Positions 18,537 through 26,472 of a stretch of 57,813 nt of DNA are shown piece by piece; position 1 is the stretch's first letter; each line of letters opens with the position of its first letter. A program made the translations under genes and the position numbers. The DNA lies in NCBI GenBank assembly GCA_028285185.1, contig JANQQD010000055.1, positions 1 to 57,813 of the forward strand, read 5' to 3'. Source of the DNA: Anaerolineae bacterium. GTDB lineage: Bacteria > Pseudomonadota > Alphaproteobacteria > DSM-16000 > Inquilinaceae. The notes beneath the pieces are model-generated. The model worked only from the letters and a program-made list of their open reading frames with translations, searched no databases and was not told where the DNA came from.

Positions 18537-19799
18537 TCACAAGAACGCGTTCGTGATCGCCGGCAGGTAGCTCACCAGCCCCAGCACCGCCAGACTGACC
18601 AGATAGAACGGCCCCAGTTCCAGCACCACGCGGCCGATTGAGGTCTGGGCGATGGTTGACGAGATGAACAGCGTCGTGCCCACCGGCGGCGTGTAGAGGC
18701 CGATCGACAGGTTCACCACCATCATCACGCCGAGCTGGATCGGGTCGAGGCCGATGGAGCCGGCGACGCTGATGAAGAGCGGGCCGAGCAACAGGATCGC
18801 GGCGGGCAGGTCGAGGAAGGTGCCGACCACCAGCATGATCACGTTCATGCACAGCAAGACCATCCAGTCCTGGCTGAACGTGCCGATCAGCCAATCCGAC
18901 AGGGCCTGGGGCACGCGCTCCAAGGTCAGGATCCACTGCACCAGGCTTGAGGCCATGATCACCAGCATCACCGCACCGGTCATAATGCCGGTCTGGATCA
19001 GACATTTCAGAATGTGGCGCCAAGTGAGGTCGCGATAGACCGCCTTGGCGACGAACAGCGCGTAGGCCACGGCCATCACGCTGACCTCGGTCGGTGTGGC
19101 AATGCCCAGGCGAAGCGTCATCACCACGAACACCGGCATGATCAGGGCGGGCAGCGCATAGCCCAGATTGCGCACGAACGCGCGCGCGCCGCCCGCGGGC
19201 GGTGTCAGCGGGAAGCCGCGCACGGTGCCGGAGACCCAGCAGACGCTCAGCAAGCCCACGGCCAGCATCAGCCCCGGAATGATGCCGGCGATGAACAGGT
19301 CCAGGATCGAGGCGTTGGAAACGAGGCCGAACAGGATCAGCGGGATCGACGGCGGGATCAGCACCGAGATGGTGGCCGACGACGCATTGACAGCCGCGGC
19401 AAAGCCGGCCGGATAGCCTTCGCGCTTGGTCATCGGGATCAGCGCGTTGCCGAGCGCAGAAGCGTCGGCAACGGCGGAGCCGGAGACGCCGCCGAACATC
19501 ACCGAGCCGACGACGCTGACCTGCCCCAGGCCGCCGCGCAGGCGCCCGACCAGCAGTTTGGCGAATTGGATCAGATAGTCGCCGAACCGGCCCGACATCA
19601 TCAGATTGCCGGCGAGGATGAAGAACGGGATCGCCAGCATCGGAAACGACTGCGTCGGCGTGTAGAGGCGCTGGACGGACACGGCCAGCGGCCGGTCGGC
19701 AATCAACAGCGCCACGCCCGCGGCGATCAGCAAGGCATGCGCGACGGGAACGGCCAGAAACAGCAGGATCGGAAACAGCCACGCCAGGGTCAGCGCCAT
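18537..19799 (-). CDS. dctM: TRAP transporter large permease DctM (second system)
   Basis: A 420-residue DctM-family permease with about 12 membrane helices. It contains PFFILAGNLMMSGRFG, GGVSGSAVADASALG and a C-terminal TPPVGTTLFISS. Start is ATG 19799, preceded by GAGGACGTGTC; upstream in-frame residues are arginine-rich and not membrane-like. It lies 10 bases after dctQ. It is the last gene of the minus-strand operon SDR, transketolase N, transketolase C, dctP, dctQ, dctM. Substrate unknown. Confidence 0.92.
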   Translation of the reverse strand: MALTLAWLFPILLFLAVPVAHALLIAAGVALLIADRPLAVSVQRLYTPTQSFPMLAIPFFILAGNLMMSGRFGDYLIQFAKLLVGRLRGGLGQVSVVGSVMFGGVSGSAVADASALGNALIPMTKREGYPAGFAAAVNASSATISVLIPPSIPLILFGLVSNASILDLFIAGIIPGLMLAVGLLSVCWVSGTVRGFPLTPPAGGARAFVRNLGYALPALIMPVFVVMTLRLGIATPTEVSVMAVAYALFVAKAVYRDLTWRHILKCLIQTGIMTGAVMLVIMASSLVQWILTLERVPQALSDWLIGTFSQDWMVLLCMNVIMLVVGTFLDLPAAILLLGPLFISVAGSIGLDPIQLGVMMVVNLSIGLYTPPVGTTLFISSTIAQTSIGRVVLELGPFYLVSLAVLGLVSYLPAITNAFL

Positions 19800-19809
19800 G
19801 ACACGTCCT

Positions 19810-20382
19810 CTACGCCTGGGCGCCCTGCCCCTCTGCGGTATCGGCATCGAAGATCAGCCGGTACCCGGTGGTCAGCGCGGTCAGGCCGATCATGACGAAG
19901 CCGTAGACCAGGCTGGCATAGCCGTAGGACTGCGCGATCCCCGTCTCCGCGAGATGGCTGGAATGGGCGGCCTTGATGATCGGCCACGCAGCCTCGACCA
20001 CGAACACGGACGCCACGGCAATCAACAGGTTCACGGCGATCAGCAGCAGCCGCTGCACGGACCCCGGCAGCACTTTCAAGAGCGCGACGACGGCGATGTG
20101 GCGGCCGGCCTGCGCGGCCATCACCGCGCCGGCCACCACGATCCACGGAAACAGGATCGACGGGATCTCATAGGCCCAGGTGATGCCCTCGGCGAACAGA
20201 TACCGCAGCAGCACGTTGATGAAGATCGCAAAGAACAGGAACGTCAGCGCCGACACCACGATCGCCGCCGACGCCCAGTAAATCGCGCGGTCGACAACCG
20301 CGACAATCGAGGGGATGGGGCCGCCCGGCCCCATCCCGGCGCGGACGCTGGCAGACCCCGAAGGGTCCGGCAGGTCCGTCAT
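19810..20382 (-). CDS. dctQ: TRAP transporter small permease DctQ (second system)
   Basis: A 190-residue four-helix membrane protein of the DctQ type. The conserved segment after the first helix is RYLFAEGITWAYEI, and a membrane-edge GRHIAV motif follows helix 2. Its ATG overlaps the dctP stop by four bases (ATGA), indicating translational coupling. It forms the membrane unit together with the following DctM. Confidence 0.9.
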   Translation of the reverse strand: MTDLPDPSGSASVRAGMGPGGPIPSIVAVVDRAIYWASAAIVVSALTFLFFAIFINVLLRYLFAEGITWAYEIPSILFPWIVVAGAVMAAQAGRHIAVVALLKVLPGSVQRLLLIAVNLLIAVASVFVVEAAWPIIKAAHSSHLAETGIAQSYGYASLVYGFVMIGLTALTTGYRLIFDADTAEGQGAQA

Positions 20383-21365
20383 TGCGCCGCCTCGTCGGCC
20401 GCGGCGCGCAGGCGGGTGACGAAGTCGCCCAGCTCGGCCTGCCAGGCGTCATAGACGCCGGCCGTCGCGGCCTTGAACGCTTCGGTGTCCACCTCGGCGA
20501 ACTGCGCGCCTTCGGACTCCAACGTGGCCACCAGGGTGACGGCATCGATCATGCTGCGGCCGCGCTGGTACCAGCCGGCCTCGGTGACCGCGCGCTGGAT
20601 CACCTCGCGCTCGCCGTCGCTCAAGCCTTCCCACCAGTCGAGACTGGCGATGATGGGCGTGCCCTCATACTTGTGGGCGGAGAGCGAGATATACGGCGTG
20701 ATCTCGTGCAGGCGCGCGGAATAGATGTTGGTCAGCGGGTTTTCCTGGCCCTCGAACGTGCCGTTGCGCAGGGCCGTGGGCAGCTCGCTCCACGCCAGCG
20801 GGGCCGGGTTGGCGCCCAGCGCCTCGAAGGCGTCGATGGTGGCCCGGTCCGGCGGGGTGCGGATCTTCATGCCCTCAATGTCCGCCGGGGTGGCCATATG
20901 GGCCTCCACATGGGTGATGTGGCGGATGCCGTTGTCCCACCAGCCGAGGATGACCATGCCGTGCTCGCGCGCGAGGCCGTCCAGTTCTTCCCCGATGGGG
21001 CCGTCCAGCACCTCCCAAGCGGCGGGCAGCTCGGCGAACAGAAAGGGCAGGCCCAGCGCGCCCACCTCGGGCACCACTTGCGAGAACGCGCCTTGCGAAT
21101 TCGCCGTCATGTTGATGACACCGGCCTGCACCGAGGTGATCATTTCCGCATCATCGCCCAGCGTGGCGCTGGGTGCTACGTTCACGGTCCAAGTGCCGCC
21201 GGAATACTGCTCCACCAGGGCTGCAAACATGTCGGCGGCGTCATAGCGCGGATTGCCCGGATTGGCGCCGTGGGCAAACACGATCTCGTCGGCCGCGGCC
21301 GGCGCCGCAATGCCGGCGGCCAAGGCCAGCGCACTCGCCCAAGCCAGTTTACGGATATGGGTCAT
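20379..21365 (-). CDS. dctP: TRAP transporter substrate-binding protein DctP (second system)
   Basis: A 328-residue periplasmic protein. The signal peptide is about residues 1-25 (ALALAAGIAAPAAA). The ligand-arginine region reads IEGMKIRTPPDR and is followed by GANPAPLAWSELPTAL, as in DctP proteins. ATG 21365 has GGGAGG seven bases before it; the longer frame to 21437 is rejected. It is encoded directly downstream of the split transketolase, so the imported compound probably feeds that enzyme, for example a sugar, sugar acid or sulfonated sugar. The ligand cannot be read from sequence. Confidence 0.9.
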   Translation of the reverse strand: MTHIRKLAWASALALAAGIAAPAAADEIVFAHGANPGNPRYDAADMFAALVEQYSGGTWTVNVAPSATLGDDAEMITSVQAGVINMTANSQGAFSQVVPEVGALGLPFLFAELPAAWEVLDGPIGEELDGLAREHGMVILGWWDNGIRHITHVEAHMATPADIEGMKIRTPPDRATIDAFEALGANPAPLAWSELPTALRNGTFEGQENPLTNIYSARLHEITPYISLSAHKYEGTPIIASLDWWEGLSDGEREVIQRAVTEAGWYQRGRSMIDAVTLVATLESEGAQFAEVDTEAFKAATAGVYDAWQAELGDFVTRLRAAADEAAQ

Positions 21366-21467
21366 GGCATACCTCCCGTTGCCTGTTGTTGACGTTCGGG
21401 CGACTGACCTGATCGGGGCTTCCGGCTGGCGGCGCACGCCCGGCTCGCCGCCGGCCGGGTCTCCTTC

Positions 21468-22481
21468 TCAGCCCTTCAGCTCTTCGCGGACGCGCTTGGC
21501 CACACCTTCGCCGTCCAGCCCATAGTGGTGGTAGAGGTGGGTCGGCGGCCCGAGGATGGAGTACTGGTCGGGCATGCCGATGCGCACCAGGCGGGCACCC
21601 GCGCCTTCCTCCGCCAGCACCTCGGCCACCGCGGTACCGAAGCCGCCGGTGACATTGTGCTCCTCCGCCGTGAACAGGACCTTCTGCCGGCCCGCCGCAC
21701 TCAGGATCGCCTCGCGGTCGATCGGCCGGATCGAATACATGTCGATCACACGCAGGCCGATGCTCTCGGCCTTCAGCAGGTCGTGCGCCTCCAAGGCGGC
21801 ACTCACCAGATTGCCGATGGCGAACACTGTAGCGTCATCGCCATCGCGCAGTGTGTGCGAGCCGCCGATGCGCCAGTCCGGTGGCGCGTCATAGACCGGC
21901 GTCTCGCGCCCTCGTCCCGCCCGGAAATAGACCGGGCCCGGATGGTCCATCATCGCCGGCAGGGCCGCGCGGATGGCATTGCCGTCGCACGGCGCCATCA
22001 GCGTCAGATTGGCCATGGTGCGCAGCACGCCGATGTCTTCGTTGCAGTGGTGGGAGGTTCCGTAGAACCCCATGGCGATGCCGGAATGGGTGCCCACCAT
22101 GCGCACAGGCAGATTGGTGTAGCAGATGTCGTTGCGGATGTTCTCGCAGGCCATCAGCGCCAGAAAGAACGAGTAGTTGGAGATGACCGGCGTGAGGCCG
22201 ATGGTGGCGAGGCCCGCAGCGGCACCGACCATGTTCCGCTCGGCAATGCCGAAGTTGAAGTAGCGCTCCGGATAGCGTTCGCCGAAGCCGTGCACCTGGG
22301 TCGGGCGGCCGAGATCGGCAGTGCAGACCACGATGTCGTCGCGCCCCTCCTCCGCCATGGCGATCAGCGCCGCCCCGGTGGTGAGTTGGCGAGACAGGTT
22401 CAGCGATCCGACCATGTCCCATGACTTCTCGTCGAAGCCCTCGCGCACGGTCGTCTCGGGCGGATAATCGATCGTCGTCAT
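21468..22481 (-). CDS. Transketolase, C-terminal subunit
   Basis: A 337-residue protein with the pyrimidine-binding and C-terminal transketolase domains. Features are FNFGIAERNMVGAAAGLA with the catalytic glutamate near residue 80, THSGIAMGFYGTSHHCNEDI, and the C-terminal TAEEHNVTGGFG. It makes a full transketolase only with the next (upstream) gene product. Its ATG lies one base after the stop of the N-terminal subunit. Known split transketolases include housekeeping forms and pathway-specific ones (apulose-phosphate AptAB, sulfofructose SqwGH). The substrate here is unknown. Confidence 0.9.
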   Translation of the reverse strand: MTTIDYPPETTVREGFDEKSWDMVGSLNLSRQLTTGAALIAMAEEGRDDIVVCTADLGRPTQVHGFGERYPERYFNFGIAERNMVGAAAGLATIGLTPVISNYSFFLALMACENIRNDICYTNLPVRMVGTHSGIAMGFYGTSHHCNEDIGVLRTMANLTLMAPCDGNAIRAALPAMMDHPGPVYFRAGRGRETPVYDAPPDWRIGGSHTLRDGDDATVFAIGNLVSAALEAHDLLKAESIGLRVIDMYSIRPIDREAILSAAGRQKVLFTAEEHNVTGGFGTAVAEVLAEEGAGARLVRIGMPDQYSILGPPTHLYHHYGLDGEGVAKRVREELKG

Positions 22482-22482
22482 G

Positions 22483-23340
22483 TCACGTCAGCTCCCGTTC
22501 CAGCTCGGCATAGGCGCGATCGCGATCTGCGGGCCCGAGGAAGCCCAGGTGCCACTGCCAGGTCCCTTCCATGAAGCTCACGCCCTTGCCGGCGACCGTG
22601 TCGGCCAGCACCACGGTCGGCTGGTCGGTGGGTGCGTTCAGTGCCGTGTTCAGGGCGTCGAACACCTGATCGAGATCGTGCCCGTCGGCGAGGTTGAGCA
22701 CGCGCCAGCCGAAGGCGCGCCACTTATCGTCAAGCGGGGCGGTGTCCATGATTTCTCTGGTGGCGCCGTCAGAGCCCACCTTGTTGATGTCGACGATGCC
22801 GACAAGGTTCGACAGCTTCCAGTGGCCGGCGGCGATTGCCGCTTCCCACACCTGCCCCTCGGTCTGCTCGCCGTCGCCCATCATGCAGACCACACGGCCC
22901 GGCGAGCCCTTCAGGCGCAGGCCCGAGGCCATGCCGACGGAGACGGACAGGTTGTGCCCGATGGAGCCGGAGGAGAAGTCCGCCCCCTTCACCTTGCGCA
23001 TGTCCGGGTGGTCGCCCAGCGGGCTGCCCAGGCGCGTGTAGTGGTCCAGATCGCGGGTCGGGAAGAAGCCGAGATCGGCCAGCACCGGATAGAGCCCGAT
23101 CGCCGCGTGGCCCTTGCCCATGGTGAACCGGTCGCGGTCCGCCCAATGGGGGTCGTCCGGCCTCACATGCAGCAGCTGGTAATAGAGGACCGCCAACAGC
23201 TCCGCGATGGAGAAGGCCGAACCGTAATGGCCCGAGCCGCAGATATCGGTCAGCCGCACGACTTCCTTCCGGACCATGCGGGCTTTTTCTTTCAGCTCAT
23301 CCTTCGGCACGTTGCGCACGGGCCGGCTGGTGTGAGCCAT
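22483..23340 (-). CDS. Transketolase, N-terminal (thiamine-diphosphate) subunit
   Basis: A 285-residue TPP-binding half. It has the substrate-channel histidine region CGSGHYGSAFS near residue 35, MGKGHAAIGLY, and the TPP/Mg motif starting GDGEQTEGQVWEA and ending at the DIN asparagine about 30 residues later. ATG 23340 gives MAHTSRPV; a 14-residue upstream extension is open but has no better ribosome site. It lies between an SDR dehydrogenase gene and the C-terminal subunit, in one transcript. Confidence 0.9.
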   Translation of the reverse strand: MAHTSRPVRNVPKDELKEKARMVRKEVVRLTDICGSGHYGSAFSIAELLAVLYYQLLHVRPDDPHWADRDRFTMGKGHAAIGLYPVLADLGFFPTRDLDHYTRLGSPLGDHPDMRKVKGADFSSGSIGHNLSVSVGMASGLRLKGSPGRVVCMMGDGEQTEGQVWEAAIAAGHWKLSNLVGIVDINKVGSDGATREIMDTAPLDDKWRAFGWRVLNLADGHDLDQVFDALNTALNAPTDQPTVVLADTVAGKGVSFMEGTWQWHLGFLGPADRDRAYAELERELT

Positions 23341-23359
23341 GCCAAATCTCCCTGTAGGC

Positions 23360-24109
23360 TCAGTGGATGTGGGAACCGCCATTGATGTCGATGGTGGCCC
23401 CGGTCACATAGGCCGCGAGATCGGACGCCAGGAAGACGCAGACCCCGGCGACATCGCTCGCATCGCCCAGCCGGCCCAAGGGCACACCTTCCAGAATCTG
23501 TGCCTTCATCGCGTCGGTCAGCTTGCCGCCGGTGATGTCCGTCTGGATCATGCCCGGAGTGACCGAATTGACGCGGATGCCGTCGGGCGCAAGTTCCCGC
23601 GCCATGGCGCGGGCGAGCCCCAGAACACCCGCCTTTGCGGCGCTGTAGTGCGGGCCGCCGAAGATGCCGCCGCCGCGCTGGGCGGATACGGACGACATGC
23701 AGATGATCGAGCCGGAGCGCTGCGCCCGCATCGCCGGGATGACGGCCTGAGACATCTGCAGCGTGCCACGCAGGCTGACGTCCAAGACGGCGTCATAATC
23801 CGCCGGCGAAATGTCCATCACCTTCAGCGGCTGGGTGATGCCGGCATTGTTGAACAGCACATCGATGCGGCCACAGACCTCAAGCACCCTGGCTGCCGCA
23901 GATTCGCACTGATCTCGATCGGTCACATTGCAGGCCAGACCCAGATGGTCCGGCCCGAGATCGGCAGCAGCAGCAGCCGCCTCTTCACCGTTGAGATCGA
24001 GGATGACGATGCGGGCCCCGTGATCGGCCATGGCAGCGGCCGTAGCCTTGCCCAGCCCGCGCGCCGACGACGCACCCGTAATGACGCAAACCTTGCCGTG
24101 CAGGAGCAT
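23360..24109 (-). CDS. SDR-family oxidoreductase
   Basis: A 249-residue classical short-chain dehydrogenase. The NAD(P) motif TGASSARGLG (residues 11-20) has a two-residue insertion relative to TGxxxGxG. NNAG is near residue 87, catalytic serine lies in ICMSSVSA, the catalytic pair is YSAAK near 155, and the end is GATIDINGG. GGGGGAGG lies upstream of ATG 24109. As first gene of the transketolase/TRAP operon it probably oxidises the imported substrate before carbon-carbon cleavage. Substrate unknown. Confidence 0.88.
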   Translation of the reverse strand: MLLHGKVCVITGASSARGLGKATAAAMADHGARIVILDLNGEEAAAAAADLGPDHLGLACNVTDRDQCESAAARVLEVCGRIDVLFNNAGITQPLKVMDISPADYDAVLDVSLRGTLQMSQAVIPAMRAQRSGSIICMSSVSAQRGGGIFGGPHYSAAKAGVLGLARAMARELAPDGIRVNSVTPGMIQTDITGGKLTDAMKAQILEGVPLGRLGDASDVAGVCVFLASDLAAYVTGATIDINGGSHIH

Positions 24110-24240
24110 CGGCAGCGTCCTCCCCCGTTGAGCTGACTGTGGGGCCGGTTGATCCGGCCCGGTTCGGTGGGGCGTCCGCCGCCGTCGGCAAGCATCGCGC
24201 CCTCCTTAGAACTTCTGTTGCGATTTGACTGTTGACAAAC

Positions 24241-24275
24241 GAATAAAATTGCTCATTCAAGTGAACTGAATTCAC
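24241..24275. promoter_or_regulatory. Candidate LysR binding region in the divergent promoter
   Basis: Two interrupted palindromes lie just before the LysR start: GAAT (24241-24244) with ATTC (24255-24258), and GTGAA (24261-24265) with TTCAC (24271-24275) around a five-base centre. The second also fits the T-N11-A rule for LysR sites. A TTGACA element at 24232-24237 points toward the LysR gene. Position suggests control of both the LysR gene and the SDR-transketolase-TRAP operon. Confidence 0.45.
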
Positions 24276-24287
24276 TCGAGAACCACG

Positions 24288-25178
24288 ATGGACAAATTGC
24301 CATCACTTCGCGCATTGCGCGCGTTCGAAGCCTCGGTCCGGTGCGGTGGCTTCGCGCTGGCCGCGGCACAGCTGCGGCTGACGCCTTCGGCCGTCAGCCA
24401 CCAGATCAAGCTGTTGGAGGAGGAGCTGGGCGTGCAGCTCTTCCACCGGCGCCACCGCAAGGTCGAACCCACGGCCGCCGGCCGCCGCTATTTCACGGAG
24501 GTCGAGGCGGCCTTCGAGCGCATCGCCCGCGCCACCTCGCAGGTCCGTTCGGCGACGCGGGAACTGTTGGCGGTGCATTCCGCGCCCAGCTTCGCCACCT
24601 TGTGGCTGATGCCGCGGCTGAAGCAGTTCTTCTCCGCCCATCCGGAGATCGACGTACGGGTCAGTGCCAGCGCCGAGTTCATAGACCTGTCCGACAGCGC
24701 CTTCGACGTCGCCATCCAGTACGGCACGCGGCCCGGCTCGCCCCTTCAGGCGATTACGCTGATGGGCGAGCGCGTGACGCCCATGGCCAGCCCCGGTCTG
24801 GTCGACGGCCCGGTCGCGCTGTCAGCGCCCGACGATCTGGGCCACCATCTGCTGATCCATTCCGACAACTGCATGGTGCAGTGGTCGGACTGGCTGCGGG
24901 AGTATCACGCGCCCCCGCTGGACCTCAGCCGCGGGCCGCATTTCGACCGGTCCTACATGTCCATCGCCGTGGCCGTGGAAGGGCTGGGCGTGTGCCTGGA
25001 AAGCACGCTCTTGGCCCAGCGCGAGCTGGCCGCGGGCAGGCTCGTAGCCCCCTTTGCCGACCGGATTATGGCGGTCGCCGGACACCATGTGGTCGTCCAC
25101 CGCTCGAAGGCCGGACTGCAGAAGATCCGCACCTTCGTCGACTGGATCACGCGAGAGACAGCCGCGGCGGCGGCGTGA
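24288..25178 (+). CDS. LysR-family transcriptional regulator (GcvA-like)
   Basis: A 296-residue LysR protein of the GcvA-like subgroup. Residues about 3-62 form the winged helix (LRALRAFEASVRCGGFALAA, then LTPSAVSHQIKLLEEELGVQLF). The remainder is the periplasmic-binding-like effector domain (HSAPSFATLWLMPRLKQF). It is divergent from the SDR-transketolase-TRAP operon with 178 bases between, the usual arrangement for a LysR regulator and its target. The inducer is likely the TRAP substrate or a metabolite of it. Confidence 0.92.
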   Translation: MDKLPSLRALRAFEASVRCGGFALAAAQLRLTPSAVSHQIKLLEEELGVQLFHRRHRKVEPTAAGRRYFTEVEAAFERIARATSQVRSATRELLAVHSAPSFATLWLMPRLKQFFSAHPEIDVRVSASAEFIDLSDSAFDVAIQYGTRPGSPLQAITLMGERVTPMASPGLVDGPVALSAPDDLGHHLLIHSDNCMVQWSDWLREYHAPPLDLSRGPHFDRSYMSIAVAVEGLGVCLESTLLAQRELAAGRLVAPFADRIMAVAGHHVVVHRSKAGLQKIRTFVDWITRETAAAAA

Positions 25179-25195
25179 GGCTCGGGCGGCCGCCC

Positions 25196-26107
25196 TCACT
25201 CAGCCGGATTGTTGGCGATCACCAAGGCCCAGAACCGGTCGACGATCGGGCGGCTCTTCTCGATCGACCGGTAGATGCGGATATCCATTTCGATCTCCCA
25301 GGGCGGTCCGCCAGCCGGCACCAGCCGCTCGCCGCCGGTCCCCTCGCCTGCTGCCATCCCGGGCAGCCACACCAGGCCGTGGGATTTCTGGGCCAGCGCC
25401 TTCAGCACCAGGGCGATGGAATTCTCGATCCGCGGAACCAGGCACGCCCGCTCGCCAGCCCGTTCCAGGATGATCGAGACCAGGCGCCCGTAGAACGACT
25501 GGGCCGTGTAGGCGAGATAGGGCAGCGGCGCGTCCGCCGTGCCGGGCAGCCGAAAGCGGGCATCACCGCCCTCGGTCGCCGCGGACAGCGGTAAGAGCCG
25601 GTCGGTCCCCAGACGGACGGAGGGAAACAGCCTGGGGTCCAATTCGAATGTGATCTCGGGATGGGCGTAGCAGAACAGGAAGTCGCAATCGCCGTCGGTC
25701 AGCGCTTGCACGCAGTCCAGCAGGTTGTCGGCCACCAGCCGTGTCTTGAACTCGCCCATGCCGTCTTCGAACTGGCGCAGCCAGCCCGGCAGGAAGCACT
25801 GCGCCAGGGTGTGCAGTGCGGCAAAGCTCAAGGTCGCCTGCGCCGCCCTCTCACGGTTGCGAAGATGATCGCGCTGGTCGCGCAGCGTGCGGACCATCTC
25901 CTGCGCCGTGGTCAGGAACGCCTGTCCGGCCGGCGTCAGATGCGTGGGATACGAACTGCGGTCGACCAGCGGCACGCCGACCCAGATCTCCAGGGATTTG
26001 ATGCGGCGGCTGAACGCCGGCTGGGTGACATGGCGCTCCTCCGCCGACCGGGAGAAGCTGCCTGTCCGGGCCAGGCTCAGAAAATCCTCCAGCCACTTAA
26101 GTTCCAC
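25196..26107 (-). CDS. LysR-family transcriptional regulator of the aspartate cassette
   Basis: A 303-residue LysR protein with a GTG start at 26107. The N-terminal helix-turn-helix includes LEDFLSLARTGSFSRSAEER and VTQPAFSRRIKSLE; the effector domain follows from about residue 90. It is divergent from the aspartase-symporter-racemase operon across a 365-base gap, so it is inferred to regulate it, perhaps in response to aspartate or fumarate. Its 3' end converges on the other LysR gene, leaving 17 bases. Confidence 0.9.
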   Translation of the reverse strand: MELKWLEDFLSLARTGSFSRSAEERHVTQPAFSRRIKSLEIWVGVPLVDRSSYPTHLTPAGQAFLTTAQEMVRTLRDQRDHLRNRERAAQATLSFAALHTLAQCFLPGWLRQFEDGMGEFKTRLVADNLLDCVQALTDGDCDFLFCYAHPEITFELDPRLFPSVRLGTDRLLPLSAATEGGDARFRLPGTADAPLPYLAYTAQSFYGRLVSIILERAGERACLVPRIENSIALVLKALAQKSHGLVWLPGMAAGEGTGGERLVPAGGPPWEIEMDIRIYRSIEKSRPIVDRFWALVIANNPAE

Positions 26108-26472
26108 TTGGGCTCTACCTCAACGGCCGGCGACACATGGCTTTCGATACACCACGGTAACCGGCCGTGACCCAGCCGTCACGCTGCGGACGATCTTCGC
26201 TGCCCACATGTCAGCCCAAGCCCGCCGCCGGGTTGTGCCGTCGGGCAGGCAGCCAAAAAGGAGAACTATAAAGAAAACGCATAGAGCTAAACGCGGCAAA
26301 CATACTATGCCGCACCCTCATGGACACGAGCGACATCGGCATTGGAAGGCTTAAATCATCTCCGATACAATTACAGACACCCTCTAAGAGATGACAGAAT
26401 TGGATTGCGAAGCATTGTGATTGGCTTTGACGGCCGATCACCGCATGCGCAGCCTTGGTCGGGAGATGCCTG
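26108..26472. other. AT-rich divergent promoter region between LysR and aspartase genes
   Basis: This 365-base gap has no convincing gene. The half nearer the aspartase gene is much more AT-rich than its surroundings. A plausible promoter facing the aspartase gene is TTGGAA at 26342-26347 with TACAAT at 26366-26371 (18-base spacer). That would give a transcript leader of roughly 95 bases. I found no clear LysR palindrome. Confidence 0.4.

Noticed and set aside
23923..24195. Minus-strand ATG at 24195 with a very strong GGAGGG site
   Set aside because: The frame runs out of phase through the SDR gene, its protein is Arg/Cys/Gly-rich, and the SDR has its own good ribosome site at 24109.
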